A stretch of 64,000 nt of DNA from Mycolicibacter engbaekii (GTDB lineage: Bacteria; Actinomycetota; Actinomycetes; Mycobacteriales; Mycobacteriaceae): the NCBI RefSeq assembly GCF_002101585.1, contig NZ_LQOT01000024.1, forward strand, positions 62,001 through 126,000, read 5' to 3'. Shown here in pieces: positions 7,996 through 16,679 of this stretch. Every line of letters starts with the position of its first letter. Position 1 is the first letter of the stretch. Both the position numbers and the translations under genes were made by a program. Under the pieces are notes generated by a model, which saw nothing but the letters and a program-made list of their open reading frames with translations, did not search any database and was not told the DNA's origin.

Positions 7996-8670
7996 TCACA
8001 GCGGCTGCCCGGGCGGTGCTGCCGGCGGCAGGAGGCGGCCGACCGCGAAGTCCGCCGCTTGGGCTGTCATCCCGTTTGCCGCATAGGCCGCGTGCGCGCT
8101 GCCGTCGCCGCCCGGCGAACAGATCGGATCCCCGGGCGCACACAGGTCGATCGTCTTGCCTGCGTAGGCCGGCCCGACCGCCAGGGCCGGCGCCCCGAGT
8201 GAATTCAGAAACGCCGGTGACGGCTTGCCCAGTAGCGCGACGGCGGAGACGTGGCCTGCGGCGTCGGGCGGCAATCCCTCGCCAAGCCCCCCGGCTGCGG
8301 GTTCGGTCACATACCCGATCAGGGCCGCGCCGCGCGAATATCCGCCGAGCACGAGTTGCGTAGCCGGGCAGCCGGCCGTCATCTCCCGGATATGGCGGGA
8401 GGCGTCGGCGACACCGGCGGCCGACGGGCCGAACTCGGGCACCGCGGGGAAGTCGACCGGGTAGACGCCCACGGCTCGTCCCCAGGTGCGCCAGCGCAGG
8501 GCGTCGATGAACTGCTGGCCTATCCACCCGACTCCGGGCGGTTCTCCCGTACCGCGGGCGAAAACCACCTCGACGTCGGGACAATCCGCGGCATCCGCGG
8601 GGCCGGGGGAAGTCCAGCCCAGCACGGCTCCGCTCGCCAGACCCGCCACAGCGAGGACTCGAGTAATCAC
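7996..8670 (-). CDS. Secreted cutinase-family esterase 1
   Basis: 224 residues from the GTG at 8670. A signal peptide (VITRVLAVAGLASG..., cleaved near ADA-A) leads into a cutinase fold: VVFARGTGEPPG, nucleophile elbow GYSRG, the Asp/Cys region LCAPGDPIC and a late His (SAH). It hydrolyses esters outside the cell; mycobacterial members act on lipids or polyesters. A longer GTG start at 8691 lies inside the -10 box of the SigF promoter at 8684-8709, so I prefer 8670, which gives an almost leaderless mRNA and a proper signal peptide. Related to the second cutinase at 15129. Confidence 0.85.
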   Translation of the reverse strand: MITRVLAVAGLASGAVLGWTSPGPADAADCPDVEVVFARGTGEPPGVGWIGQQFIDALRWRTWGRAVGVYPVDFPAVPEFGPSAAGVADASRHIREMTAGCPATQLVLGGYSRGAALIGYVTEPAAGGLGEGLPPDAAGHVSAVALLGKPSPAFLNSLGAPALAVGPAYAGKTIDLCAPGDPICSPGGDGSAHAAYAANGMTAQAADFAVGRLLPPAAPPGQPL

Positions 8671-8683
8671 AGCACTGGGTCCG

Positions 8684-8709
8684 ATACCCACTGCAACGGG
8701 CAGGCAAAC
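8684..8709 (-). promoter_or_regulatory. SigF promoter for cutinase 1
   Basis: Minus strand GTTT (8706-8709), 16 bp, GGGTAT (8684-8689). The -10 overlaps the upstream GTG candidate at 8691 and is 13 bp from the preferred start, so it decides the start codon. Confidence 0.75.
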
Positions 8710-8787
8710 CGGGGTTTAGCCCGGGCGAAAACGGCAAGCCTAGTTCGGTGCCGTCGTCGACGGAACACGAGTGGAAGGGGAAATTCC

Positions 8788-9318
8788 ATGATCACAACGT
8801 CTTTGGCCAGGCTTGCCGCCACCGGTGGCATGGCGCTGGCGTTGGCGGCCGGCACCGGACTGGCGAACGCCGAGCCGATCCAGCCGGGCGTCCCAGGCGT
8901 GCCGGGCCCGGGCGTCCCCGCCCCGGGCGCCCCCGCTGCGGGCATTCCGGGCCAGCAGGGTATCCCCGGCCAGCCCGTTCCGCCGGGTCAGCAGGGCCTC
9001 CCGCCGGGTCAGCGGGATCTGCCGCCGGGTCAGCTGAACCCGTCCGGCCCGCCGGGAGGGCCCGGCCACTGGTCGCAGCACCCCGCGGTGAACACCACGT
9101 GCAACTACTCCCAGGTGGTCGCCGCGATGAACGCGCAGTCTCCGGAAGCGGCAGCACAATTCAACGCCACACCCCTGGCGCAGTCGTTCCTGCAGAACTT
9201 CCTCAACTCGCCGGCCCCGCAGCGTGAGGAGATGCTCGAGCAGGCGCAGGCGGTGCCCGAGGCGGCGCAGTACGTCAACCTTGTCGGTCCCATCGCCAAG
9301 ACGTGTGACAAGTACTGA
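8788..9318 (+). CDS. Secreted Pro/Gly-rich hemophore-like protein
   Basis: 176 residues. A signal peptide ends at ANA (~29). It is followed by a Pro-Gly-Gln-rich segment (~30-95) of collagen-like PGxPG and PPGQ repeats, then a helical domain (~100-176) with two Cys (TTCNYSQV and KTCDKY). That C-terminal domain matches the small mycobacterial hemophore-type family (Rv0203-like), which binds haem outside the cell. Two Cys at the domain ends could form a disulfide. The ATG at 8788 has GGAAGGGG upstream; the frame open from 8251 is antisense shadow of the cutinase. No clear SigF promoter was found. Confidence 0.75.
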   Translation: MITTSLARLAATGGMALALAAGTGLANAEPIQPGVPGVPGPGVPAPGAPAAGIPGQQGIPGQPVPPGQQGLPPGQRDLPPGQLNPSGPPGGPGHWSQHPAVNTTCNYSQVVAAMNAQSPEAAAQFNATPLAQSFLQNFLNSPAPQREEMLEQAQAVPEAAQYVNLVGPIAKTCDKY

Positions 9319-9346
9319 ATGACGCCCTAGTCGACCGGGGCCGGCA

Positions 9347-9408
9347 GCACCATCGCGGACGGGCCAAACGGGGCACCGCCCCTTTGGCGGGGGGAGACGC
9401 GATGGTGC
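9347..9408. terminator. Large nested hairpin
   Basis: GCACCATCGCG (9347-9357) pairs exactly with CGCGATGGTGC (9398-9408). Inside, CCAAAcGGGGC and GCCCCTTTGG form a second stem. It lies 29 bp after the hemophore-like gene and about 100 bp before the Rieske membrane gene, so it is probably a terminator, or less likely a leader structure. Confidence 0.5.
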
Positions 9409-9508
9409 GGCCACGGACGGGTTGACCGTGGCGGCACCGTGGCCGCCGCGGTCGCCCGCAGCCGGTGGCACGGCCGGACAGATGCGGCCCATGAAGATCG
9501 GAGGGGAC

Positions 9509-10390
9509 ATGCCCAAGCAATCGACGGCCACAGCGTTGGCCCGGCGCCTGACCGAGGCCGTGGAGCGCGCAGGCGTTCTGGATACCCCGGCTGCGCTGGC
9601 CGGCGCCCGAGTGCGTCGGCTGATCGGGCGGGGCAGGCTCAAGGACCTCATCAGCGGAACCGGATTGGGGCATCCCGCCCATCCGCCGATGACCAGCCTG
9701 GTTATCGGCTCGTTTCTGTCTGCGCTGTTGCTGGACGTGCTGGCCCCGCGTTCCGGTTCGGCGGCGGCCAACCGGCTGACCGCAGTCGGGATCGTCGCGT
9801 TCGCGCCGACCGCCATCACCGGTATCAGCGACTGGGCCGACACCGAACTGTCCGATGAGGCGGTCCGGCGGGTGGGGCTGGCCCACGCCAGCGCCAATTC
9901 CGGCGCGCTGCTGCTCTATGTCGCGTCGCTGGTCAACCGGCTGCGGGGCAGGCGCTTGCGCGCTGCGTCGCTGGGCCTCGGTGGCGCCCTCACCCTGGGC
10001 CTGGGCGGCTATCTGGGCGGCCACCTGGCCTATGCCCGCGGCGTCGGCGTCAACCAGACGGTGTTCGATCCGGGCCCGGCCGGCTGGACACCGGTGCTCG
10101 ACAGTGCCGAGCTGGTCGAGGATCGCCTGCTTGGCGCCCATGCCGACGGCACACCGGTGTTGCTGCTGCGCCACGGTGGCCGGGTGCTGGCCATCCACGA
10201 CCGTTGCGGGCACCGTGGCTGCCTGCTGAGCAAGGGTGACCTGGACGGCACCGTGGTGACCTGTTCGTGCCACGGCTCACGCTTCGACATCAGCGACGGG
10301 ACGCTGCTCAGCGGGCCGGCCACCGGTGATCAGCCGGCTCTGGAGTGCCGTGAGGTCGGTGGCCGGATCGAGGTGCGCGCAGCGCCCTGA
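9509..10390 (+). CDS. Membrane Rieske protein with DUF2231-like domain
   Basis: 293 residues from the ATG at 9509, which has GGAGGGG 5 bp upstream; the frame opens earlier at 9422. The N-terminal two thirds hold four hydrophobic segments of DUF2231 type, with a HPAHPPMTSL motif at ~51-60. The C-terminal ~100 residues are a Rieske domain with CGHRG and CSCHGSRFD ligand boxes. It is a membrane-bound 2Fe-2S protein, possibly an electron carrier. The C-terminal GTLLSGPAT echoes GTLLEGPAT of the FAD/Rieske protein at 3473-4978, so the Rieske domains may be related. Its redox partner is unknown. Confidence 0.82.
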   Translation: MPKQSTATALARRLTEAVERAGVLDTPAALAGARVRRLIGRGRLKDLISGTGLGHPAHPPMTSLVIGSFLSALLLDVLAPRSGSAAANRLTAVGIVAFAPTAITGISDWADTELSDEAVRRVGLAHASANSGALLLYVASLVNRLRGRRLRAASLGLGGALTLGLGGYLGGHLAYARGVGVNQTVFDPGPAGWTPVLDSAELVEDRLLGAHADGTPVLLLRHGGRVLAIHDRCGHRGCLLSKGDLDGTVVTCSCHGSRFDISDGTLLSGPATGDQPALECREVGGRIEVRAAP

Positions 10391-10489
10391 CTTTCGGCAA
10401 GCATCGCTATCGCCTATCGCCCGGGGCAACCCGTGGCGCTCTTTCTGACGCCGGGGATCCACGGGTACCGACACCCACGGGGCTGCGGA

Positions 10490-10520
10490 CCGGGCCGGCC
10501 CGGACGGTAGGCCGGCCCGG
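10490..10520. terminator. GC-rich hairpin after the Rieske membrane gene
   Basis: CCGGGCCGGCC (10490-10500), 9-nt loop, exact complement at 10510-10520. No U-tract. It lies 100 bp after the stop. Confidence 0.5.
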
Positions 10521-10644
10521 CGGTCAATGCCCCGCAGCGCCGCGTTGGTTGTGTGCGGCTGTCGGGTGAACTCGCCCGCACTCGGCCCGTCCCTTCATGA
10601 CTGGCGGGATACCCCCGCAATTGCACTGCTACACCACCCTTTCC

Positions 10645-10670
10645 GTTTCTGTTCCCGGCGACCCGGGTAT
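10645..10670 (+). promoter_or_regulatory. SigF promoter for PfpI-type gene
   Basis: GTTT (10645-10648), 16 bp, GGGTAT (10665-10670): full consensus, 46 bp before the ATG at 10717. Confidence 0.8.
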
Positions 10671-10716
10671 GCGAGCCGGTACCGGGCAACCGCCGGGAGC
10701 AGGGGAAGGGGAGATC

Positions 10717-11286
10717 ATGTCCAGACCACTGGAGGGCCGACGGATCGCATTTCTGGTGGCGCCGGAGGGTGCCGAACAGGTCGAGCTGACTGAGCCCTGG
10801 CGCGCGGTCACCGAGGCAGGTGGGCGGGCAGAGCTGGTGTCCACCGACGTCGGACCGGTTCAGGCGTTCAACCATCTGGACCGCGGAGACAAATTCACCG
10901 TGGACCGACAGGTCAACGACGTCTCGGCGGACGACTTCGACGCGCTCGTCCTGCCGGGTGGGGTGGCCAACCCCGACCAGTTGCGCATGCAGGATCGCGC
11001 GGTGGCGTTCATCCGGGAATTCTTCGACGCCGGCAAACCCGTTGCGGTCATCTGCCACGGTCCCTGGACGCTGGTGGAAGCCGGCGTCGTTCGCGGCAGG
11101 CAGCTCACGTCGTGGCCCAGTTTGCGCACCGACATCGTCAACGCGGGTGGCCAGTGGGTCGACCGGGAGGTGGTTCGCTGCGACGGCGGGCCGTCGGTCC
11201 TGGTGTCGAGCCGCAAACCCGACGACCTGCCCGCGTTCTGCAGCGCGCTGGTCGAGGAGTTCGCGGTACGTGGGGCGGGGTTGTAA
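10717..11286 (+). CDS. DJ-1/PfpI family protein
   Basis: 189 residues, the normal length of the family. The glutamine-amidotransferase-like fold shows a conserved Glu near the N-terminus (~17-20), ALVLPGGVANPD (~75-86) and the nucleophile elbow VICHGPW with the reactive Cys at ~115. Such proteins act as deglycases, chaperones or proteases; the general-stress protein 18 type fits best. AGGGGAAGGGGAG before ATG 10717 sets the start. The stop TAA overlaps the ATG of the next gene by one base, so the two are co-transcribed from the SigF promoter upstream. Confidence 0.88.
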   Translation: MSRPLEGRRIAFLVAPEGAEQVELTEPWRAVTEAGGRAELVSTDVGPVQAFNHLDRGDKFTVDRQVNDVSADDFDALVLPGGVANPDQLRMQDRAVAFIREFFDAGKPVAVICHGPWTLVEAGVVRGRQLTSWPSLRTDIVNAGGQWVDREVVRCDGGPSVLVSSRKPDDLPAFCSALVEEFAVRGAGL

Positions 11287-11627
11287 TGGCAGAGCCGATT
11301 GCTGCCGAGACGGACAATCGCCGAGCCCGGCTGTGGGTCAACTGGGTGGCTGCTCTGCTGACCGTCGCGGGTGCCGCTCTGGTCATGGTGTTCGCGACGG
11401 GAGCGGTGCTCAGCACGGCCGCCTGCAGCACCGGAACCTGTCCCGACCTCGGGCCGAGCGGCGCGGTCTTCGGCGTGCTCTATTACGGCGCTCCGGTGAT
11501 CGCCGCACTGACCGTCCTGGTGTCGTTCTTCACGGCGGGCCGGCGCCGCGGATTCCTGGTCCCGGTTGCCGGTTGGGTGCTGCTGACCGCCGATCTTTTG
11601 GCGCTGCTCATCGCGTTCCGGCGCTGA
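11286..11627 (+). CDS. Small three-pass membrane protein
   Basis: 113 residues with three hydrophobic segments (~17-38, ~57-76, ~88-108). Two Cys lie in the first loop (STAACSTGTCPDLG), possibly a disulfide outside the membrane. The start overlaps the stop of the PfpI gene (TAATG), so it is translationally coupled. It resembles the protein at 1131-1502 in layout. Function not recognised. The frame opens upstream to 11112 only as shadow. Confidence 0.75.
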   Translation: MAEPIAAETDNRRARLWVNWVAALLTVAGAALVMVFATGAVLSTAACSTGTCPDLGPSGAVFGVLYYGAPVIAALTVLVSFFTAGRRRGFLVPVAGWVLLTADLLALLIAFRR

Positions 11628-11645
11628 ACGGGCCCGCACCTGCCG

Positions 11646-11670
11646 GTTACCGGCCGCCTCACCTGGGTAT
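11646..11670 (+). promoter_or_regulatory. SigF promoter for PLP decarboxylase
   Basis: GTTA (11646-11649), 15 bp, GGGTAT (11665-11670). The ATG at 11682 is 11 bp after the -10, so the mRNA would have a 5-nt leader at most. Confidence 0.7.
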
Positions 11671-11681
11671 GCGTCACCGCT

Positions 11682-13139
11682 ATGGATCAGCGCCGGGCAC
11701 CGGTACTGGAAGCGTTGGCCGACTACCAGCGCAAGGATCGGTACGGGTTCAGCCCACCTGGACATCGACGGGGCCGCGGGGCCGATGCGTCGGTGCTCGC
11801 CGCGCTGGGAAGTGACCTCTTCGCGGCCGACGTGCTCGCGCGCGGCGGTTTGGACGACTGGCCGGCGCGCGGCGACTTCCTCACCGACGCCGAGCAGCTC
11901 ATGGCCGACGCGGTCGGCGCATCGGCGGCCTTCTTCTCCACCTGCGGCAGTTCGCTGTCGGTTCGGGCCGCGATGATGGCGGTGGCCGGCACCGACGGCG
12001 GACTGCTGCTGCCGCGCGACAGCCACAAAGCGGTGGTGGGCGGGCTGATCTTCTCCGGCATCGCACCGCGTTGGATCGCCCCGCGCTGGGATGCCGAGCG
12101 GCACCTGTGCCATCCGCCCTCGCCCGAACGGGTCGCCGACGCCTGGGAGCAGAACCCCGATGCCGCGGGAGCCCTGGTCGTCAGCCCCTCGCCGTACGGC
12201 ACCTGCGCGGACCTGGCTGCCATCGCCGAGATCTGTCATCGCCGGGGCAAGCCGCTGATCGTCGACGAGGCATGGGGGGCGCACCTGCCCTTCCATGAGG
12301 ACCTGCCGACCTGGGCGATGGACGCCGGCGCCGACATCTGCGTGGTCAGCGTGCACAAGATGGGGGCCGGTTTCGAACAGGGCTCGGTGTACCACGTCCA
12401 GGGTGATCTCATCGACCGGGATCGGCTCCGGGCGTGCGCCGACCTGTTGATGACCACCAGCCCCAGCGTGCCGATCTACGCGGCGCTCGACGGCTGGCGA
12501 CGGCAGATGGTGCGACACGGGCATGACCTGTTGGACGCCGCATTGACCTTGGCGGCCGACGTGCGTGATCGCGTCGGCGAGATCCCCGACGTCGAGGTGC
12601 TCGACGATGCGCTGCTCGGCACAGAGGCCTCGCACGATCTGGACCGGTTGCAGGTGCTGATCGATGTGTCGGCTACCGGTACCTCGGGCTACCAGGCCCG
12701 GGACTGGTTACGCGAACACCGTTGCCTTGACGTCGGATTGGCCGATCATCGGCGGGTGCTGGCCACTCTGTCGTTCGCCGACGATTCCAGCACCGCTGAC
12801 CGGCTGCTGGATGCGTTGCGCGGGTGGCGGAGCGCCGCGGCGTGTTTCGACCCGCCGGCTCCGATCTGCCTGCCCTCGCCGCGGGACCTGCAGCTCGATT
12901 CGGTGCAGCTGCCCCGAGACGCCTTTTTCGGCGCTACCGAAATGGTAGCCGCATCGCGGGCCGGCGGGCGCATCGCGGCAGAGCAGATCACGCCGTATCC
13001 GCCCGGAGTGCCGGCGGTGGTGCCCGGTGAGCGACTCACCCCCGCGGTCATCGATTATCTGCGCTCGGGGCTGTCAGCCGGAATGGTGCTGCCCGACGCC
13101 ACCGATTCGACACTGGAGCACATCCGCGTGGTGGCCTAG
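11682..13139 (+). CDS. Orn/Lys/Arg decarboxylase-family PLP enzyme
   Basis: 485 residues, fold type I. The N-terminal GFSPPGHRRGRG (~22-33) and the PLP-lysine motif VVSVHKMGAG (~222-231) are typical of the major Orn/Lys/Arg decarboxylase domain. DEAWGAH (~195-201) supplies the Asp that contacts the pyridine nitrogen. It lacks the large wing domain of the inducible enterobacterial enzymes, matching the shorter Gram-positive type. It probably decarboxylates a basic amino acid, making a polyamine or consuming protons under acid stress. Nearly leaderless SigF transcript predicted. Confidence 0.85.
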   Translation: MDQRRAPVLEALADYQRKDRYGFSPPGHRRGRGADASVLAALGSDLFAADVLARGGLDDWPARGDFLTDAEQLMADAVGASAAFFSTCGSSLSVRAAMMAVAGTDGGLLLPRDSHKAVVGGLIFSGIAPRWIAPRWDAERHLCHPPSPERVADAWEQNPDAAGALVVSPSPYGTCADLAAIAEICHRRGKPLIVDEAWGAHLPFHEDLPTWAMDAGADICVVSVHKMGAGFEQGSVYHVQGDLIDRDRLRACADLLMTTSPSVPIYAALDGWRRQMVRHGHDLLDAALTLAADVRDRVGEIPDVEVLDDALLGTEASHDLDRLQVLIDVSATGTSGYQARDWLREHRCLDVGLADHRRVLATLSFADDSSTADRLLDALRGWRSAAACFDPPAPICLPSPRDLQLDSVQLPRDAFFGATEMVAASRAGGRIAAEQITPYPPGVPAVVPGERLTPAVIDYLRSGLSAGMVLPDATDSTLEHIRVVA

Positions 13140-13140
13140 G

Positions 13141-13166
13141 GTTTTGCCCCCAGCCGGTGGGGGTAG
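13141..13166 (+). promoter_or_regulatory. SigF promoter for hemerythrin 2
   Basis: GTTT (13141-13144), 16 bp, GGGTAG (13161-13166). A GTG at 13170 would precede the expected transcription start, so the ATG at 13176 is preferred. Confidence 0.7.
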
Positions 13167-13175
13167 CCAGTGAAC

Positions 13176-13736
13176 ATGGCACACAAGACTTTGCACGGCC
13201 CCATTGATGTCGTTGACTTCCTCACCGAACAGCATCACCGGATCAAGGCCCTGTTCGACGAGACGCTGCGGGCTGCCGGCGGCGAGCGCGACGAGTCTTT
13301 CGTTCGGCTGCGCCGCCTGCTGGCCGTTCACGAGACGGCCGAAGAGGAGATCGTGCACCCGCGTGCCGCCCACGAACTCGAGGACGGCCGCAGCATGATC
13401 CAGGCGCGCCTGGCCGAGGAGAAGCAGGCCAAAACGAAGCTCAGTGAACTCGAGGGCGTCGACGTCGATTCGGAGTTCTTCACCGAGAAGCTCCGGGAAC
13501 TGCGCGACGAGGTCGTCGACCACGCCGAGCACGAAGAGCGCGAGGAGTTCGCAGGACTGCGCAGCGAACTCAGCGACTCCGAACTCAAACTGCTGGAGCG
13601 TGCGGTCAAGCTCGCCGAGACCATCGCACCGACGCGACCGCACCCCGGGGTGGAGGGCGCACTGGCCAACGCCTTCGTCGGGCCGTTTGCCTCGATGATG
13701 GATCGGGCACGTGACGCGATCCTGGGGTACGACTGA
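13176..13736 (+). CDS. Hemerythrin HHE domain protein 2
   Basis: 186 residues. The HHE bundle carries His/Glu pairs: VDFLTEQHHRIKALFDE, AVHETAEEEIVHPRA and VVDHAEHEEREEF. It ends with the IAPTRPHP motif shared with hemerythrin 1, then a short amphipathic tail. Likely a cytoplasmic di-iron oxygen or NO-responsive protein. The start is set by the SigF promoter: the -10 ends 9 bp before ATG 13176, giving a leaderless or nearly leaderless mRNA. The stop overlaps the next small gene (TGATG). Confidence 0.88.
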   Translation: MAHKTLHGPIDVVDFLTEQHHRIKALFDETLRAAGGERDESFVRLRRLLAVHETAEEEIVHPRAAHELEDGRSMIQARLAEEKQAKTKLSELEGVDVDSEFFTEKLRELRDEVVDHAEHEEREEFAGLRSELSDSELKLLERAVKLAETIAPTRPHPGVEGALANAFVGPFASMMDRARDAILGYD

Positions 13737-13891
13737 TGATCGGCCTCGGACTGCTGCTACTGATCCTGGGACTGGTGTTTCACGTCTACGTGCTCTGGGC
13801 GGTCGGGATCGTCCTCCTGGTCATCGGGGCCGTGTTCTGGCTGCTCGGTGCCGCGGGACGGCCGGTCGGCGGCCGACGGCACTGGTACTGA
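13736..13891 (+). CDS. DUF6131-type small membrane protein, copy 1
   Basis: 51 residues, two hydrophobic segments (MIGLGLLLLILGLVF and VGIVLLVIGAVFWLLG) and a basic tail ending GRRHWY. This is the pattern of the actinobacterial DUF6131 family. Its ATG overlaps the stop of hemerythrin 2, so it is in the same SigF operon. A second copy with the same length and tail lies at 31020-31175. Function unknown. Confidence 0.8.
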   Translation: MIGLGLLLLILGLVFHVYVLWAVGIVLLVIGAVFWLLGAAGRPVGGRRHWY

Positions 13892-13931
13892 GCGCCCCCG
13901 TGTGGGGTGCGCGGCTAGCGCGGCGCCGCCG

Positions 13932-14885
<954 letters not shown>

Positions 14886-15128
14886 TCACGCAGACCCGAC
14901 GCCAAGGCCCGGCGGCCGGGTGTGCGAGAGGGGAGAAAGTCGACACAGGGCCTGTGAGGCTTTGGTTCCATCCGCTGGCATACCAGACACCGCGGATCGC
15001 TGCCCTTCAGTCTGAAGACAGAGACCTGACCTATTTGTCTTAACAAAGCAGGGGGCCGTTGTCCAGTGGTGCTTCGAATGCCTTCGAATGCCATGGCCGG
15101 CCAAAAAATTTTGGCTCGGTCGGTTTGA

Positions 15129-15860
15129 GTGGGTCCAGAGGTGGTTACCTCCATCGACATGTTCGCGCCTACCTGCCTCGGTTCCCTTGCCCCGCTGGCC
15201 ATCGCGGTTTCCGCGGCCGGAGCGGCGGTGCTGCTCGGCCCCGGTGCTCCCGGGGCGGGCGCCGCTCCGTGCCCCGATACCGAGGTGGTCTTTGCCCGGG
15301 GGACCGGGGAACCGCCCGGCGTCGGCCCGACCGGACAGGAGTTCCTCAACGCGCTGAACGCACGCCTGGGAACCAGCCCCGCCGTCTACGCGGTCAATTA
15401 CCCGGCCAATGACCACTGGGACACCGGTGTCGACGGTATTCGTGACGCGGGAGCCCACGTCGTCTCCCGAGCCACCAGCTGCCCCAGTACCAAGATGGTG
15501 CTGGGGGGTTACTCCCAGGGCGCCGCGGTGATGGGCTTCGTGACGTCGGCTCAAGTACCCGACGGCGTAGACCCCGCGACCGTGCCCAAGCCGCTGGATC
15601 CCGACATCGCCGAGCATGTGGCAGCGGTGGTGCTGTTCGCCATGCCCAACGAGCGGGCGATGAACTTCCTCAACGAGCCCGCGGTCGTGATCGGCCCCCT
15701 GTATCGGGCGAAGACGCTGCAGGTATGTGCGCCGGAGGACGCGGTGTGTTCCGACGGTATGAACTTTGCCGCACATGACAGTTATTCCGGGGCCGACGCC
15801 TCGATGGTTCAGCAGGGAGCGGACTTCGCCGCCCGCCAGCTGGCAGGCCGGGTCGGATAG
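15129..15860 (+). CDS. Secreted cutinase-family esterase 2
   Basis: 243 residues from GTG 15129; an ATG at 15159 is an equally good start and leaves the signal region intact. The hydrophobic leader ends near AGAAP. The mature cutinase has VVFARGTGEPPG, nucleophile elbow GGYSQGAAV, and LQVCAPEDAVC plus FAAHDSY for the Asp and His. Four Cys suit two disulfides, as in CFP21. It shares the VFARGTGEPPGVG block with cutinase 1 at 7996-8670. No SigF promoter was found; the start stays uncertain. Confidence 0.82.
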   Translation: MGPEVVTSIDMFAPTCLGSLAPLAIAVSAAGAAVLLGPGAPGAGAAPCPDTEVVFARGTGEPPGVGPTGQEFLNALNARLGTSPAVYAVNYPANDHWDTGVDGIRDAGAHVVSRATSCPSTKMVLGGYSQGAAVMGFVTSAQVPDGVDPATVPKPLDPDIAEHVAAVVLFAMPNERAMNFLNEPAVVIGPLYRAKTLQVCAPEDAVCSDGMNFAAHDSYSGADASMVQQGADFAARQLAGRVG

Positions 15861-15923
15861 TAACCCCGGGGAGACCCCTGCGGCTTATGGCCGTCGGCGA
15901 GGCGATGCTGGGCCGTAACGACA

Positions 15924-15967
15924 TTCGCTCCGAGGCGGCGGCCGTCGACCGCCGACCTCGGAGCGAA
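15924..15967. terminator. Bidirectional terminator between cutinase 2 and STAS gene
   Basis: TTCGCTCCGAGG (15924-15935) pairs exactly with CCTCGGAGCGAA (15956-15967), with a further inner CGGCGG/CCGCCG stem. The flanking genes converge here. Confidence 0.65.
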
Positions 15968-15973
15968 CTGCAC

Positions 15974-16399
15974 TCAGGGCCGCGGGCCCAGGTTCTGCAC
16001 GCCCGCCAAAGCCTCGGCCAGCGACGACGACGTCGGCAAGGCCTGCGTCGGGTCGCAGATGCGCAACAGGCGCGCGACCGCCGCGCCGGGCACCGTCGTG
16101 CAGTGGACGCTGGTCTTGGCGCATCGTTCGGCGATAGTCCGTAACGCCGAAAAGCCTGCGACACCAAAAAAATCCAGGTTGTCGAGGTCCAGAACCAACC
16201 ATTCGCAGTAGCGCGCGCATTGCTGCACGTAGTCGGCCAGCTGGCCGGCGTTGGCGGCGTCGAGTTCGCCGCCCACGGTGACCACCGCACCGCAGCGTCC
16301 CCAGCGGGTGACGGAGCGCGCGGTGCGGCTTTCCCAGGTATCGGAAGGGGGAGGGGCGTGCGGCGGCGATGCCGAGCCGACGGTTTTCAAAGCGGGCAT
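15974..16399 (-). CDS. STAS domain protein A (anti-anti-sigma type)
   Basis: 141 residues with one STAS domain (~35-135). Strand-helix core: AVVTVGGELDAANAG, WLVLDLDNLDFFGVAGFSALR. STAS antagonists normally release SigF from RsbW when unphosphorylated. At the usual phospho-Ser position (DSSG in SpoIIAA) this protein has GVAG, so control by that Ser is unlikely. A paralog lies at 32766-33203. The ATG at 16399 has GATGGAG upstream, as in the paralog. The two genes also share a 16-bp element upstream. Its partner is not known; RsbW of this window is the nearest candidate. Confidence 0.82.
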   Translation of the reverse strand: MPALKTVGSASPPHAPPPSDTWESRTARSVTRWGRCGAVVTVGGELDAANAGQLADYVQQCARYCEWLVLDLDNLDFFGVAGFSALRTIAERCAKTSVHCTTVPGAAVARLLRICDPTQALPTSSSLAEALAGVQNLGPRP

Positions 16400-16519
16400 G
16401 GGGATTACTCCATCAGTGGAAACTCATACTGTGGATCGCGTCGATGCGAGTTACACCTCACGGATGAGAAGCAGGGAGGAAGCCTCCCTGGCTGGCGTGG
16501 ATGACGCGTCTTTCCGGGT

Positions 16520-16535
16520 GGCTGTGAACTCAACC
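16520..16535 (-). promoter_or_regulatory. 16-bp element shared by both STAS genes
   Basis: On the minus strand the sequence is GGTTGAGTTCACAGCC. A 15/16 match (GGTTGAGCTCACAGCC) sits at 33294-33309, upstream of the second STAS gene at a similar distance (about 120 and 91 bp). It may be a promoter or activator site, or simply duplicated flank. Confidence 0.4.
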
Positions 16536-16645
16536 TGCTACTGAACCTACGCCGATATTCGCCGCTCTGCAACGATTCGGTAACGGCGGTTATGGCAGTG
16601 CGCCCCGATTCCGTTGCAGCAAACCGCTTCCCCGTGACGTTCGGT

Positions 16646-16670
16646 GTTTAACCGCCGCAGGTCGGGGTAA
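16646..16670 (+). promoter_or_regulatory. SigF promoter for GT4 operon
   Basis: GTTT (16646-16649), 15 bp, GGGTAA (16665-16670). The ATG at 16680 follows after 9 bp, so a leaderless mRNA is expected. Confidence 0.72.
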
Positions 16671-16679
16671 AAGCCGATA

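Larger units (their letters stand above)
10391..10716. other. 326-bp gap with hairpin and SigF promoter
   Basis: I see no gene here on either strand. It contains an 11-bp perfect hairpin (10490-10520) and the SigF promoter of the PfpI gene (10645-10670). Confidence 0.6.

Noticed and set aside
7969..7998. GCCCCGCGAGTCA direct repeat as an attachment site
   Set aside because: 13 bp, 17 bp apart, at the end of the dehydrogenase gene; no integrase or island edge matches it.
10860..12635. 591-codon minus-strand frame
   Set aside because: Low-complexity Arg/Gly-rich antisense of the PLP decarboxylase and neighbouring genes.
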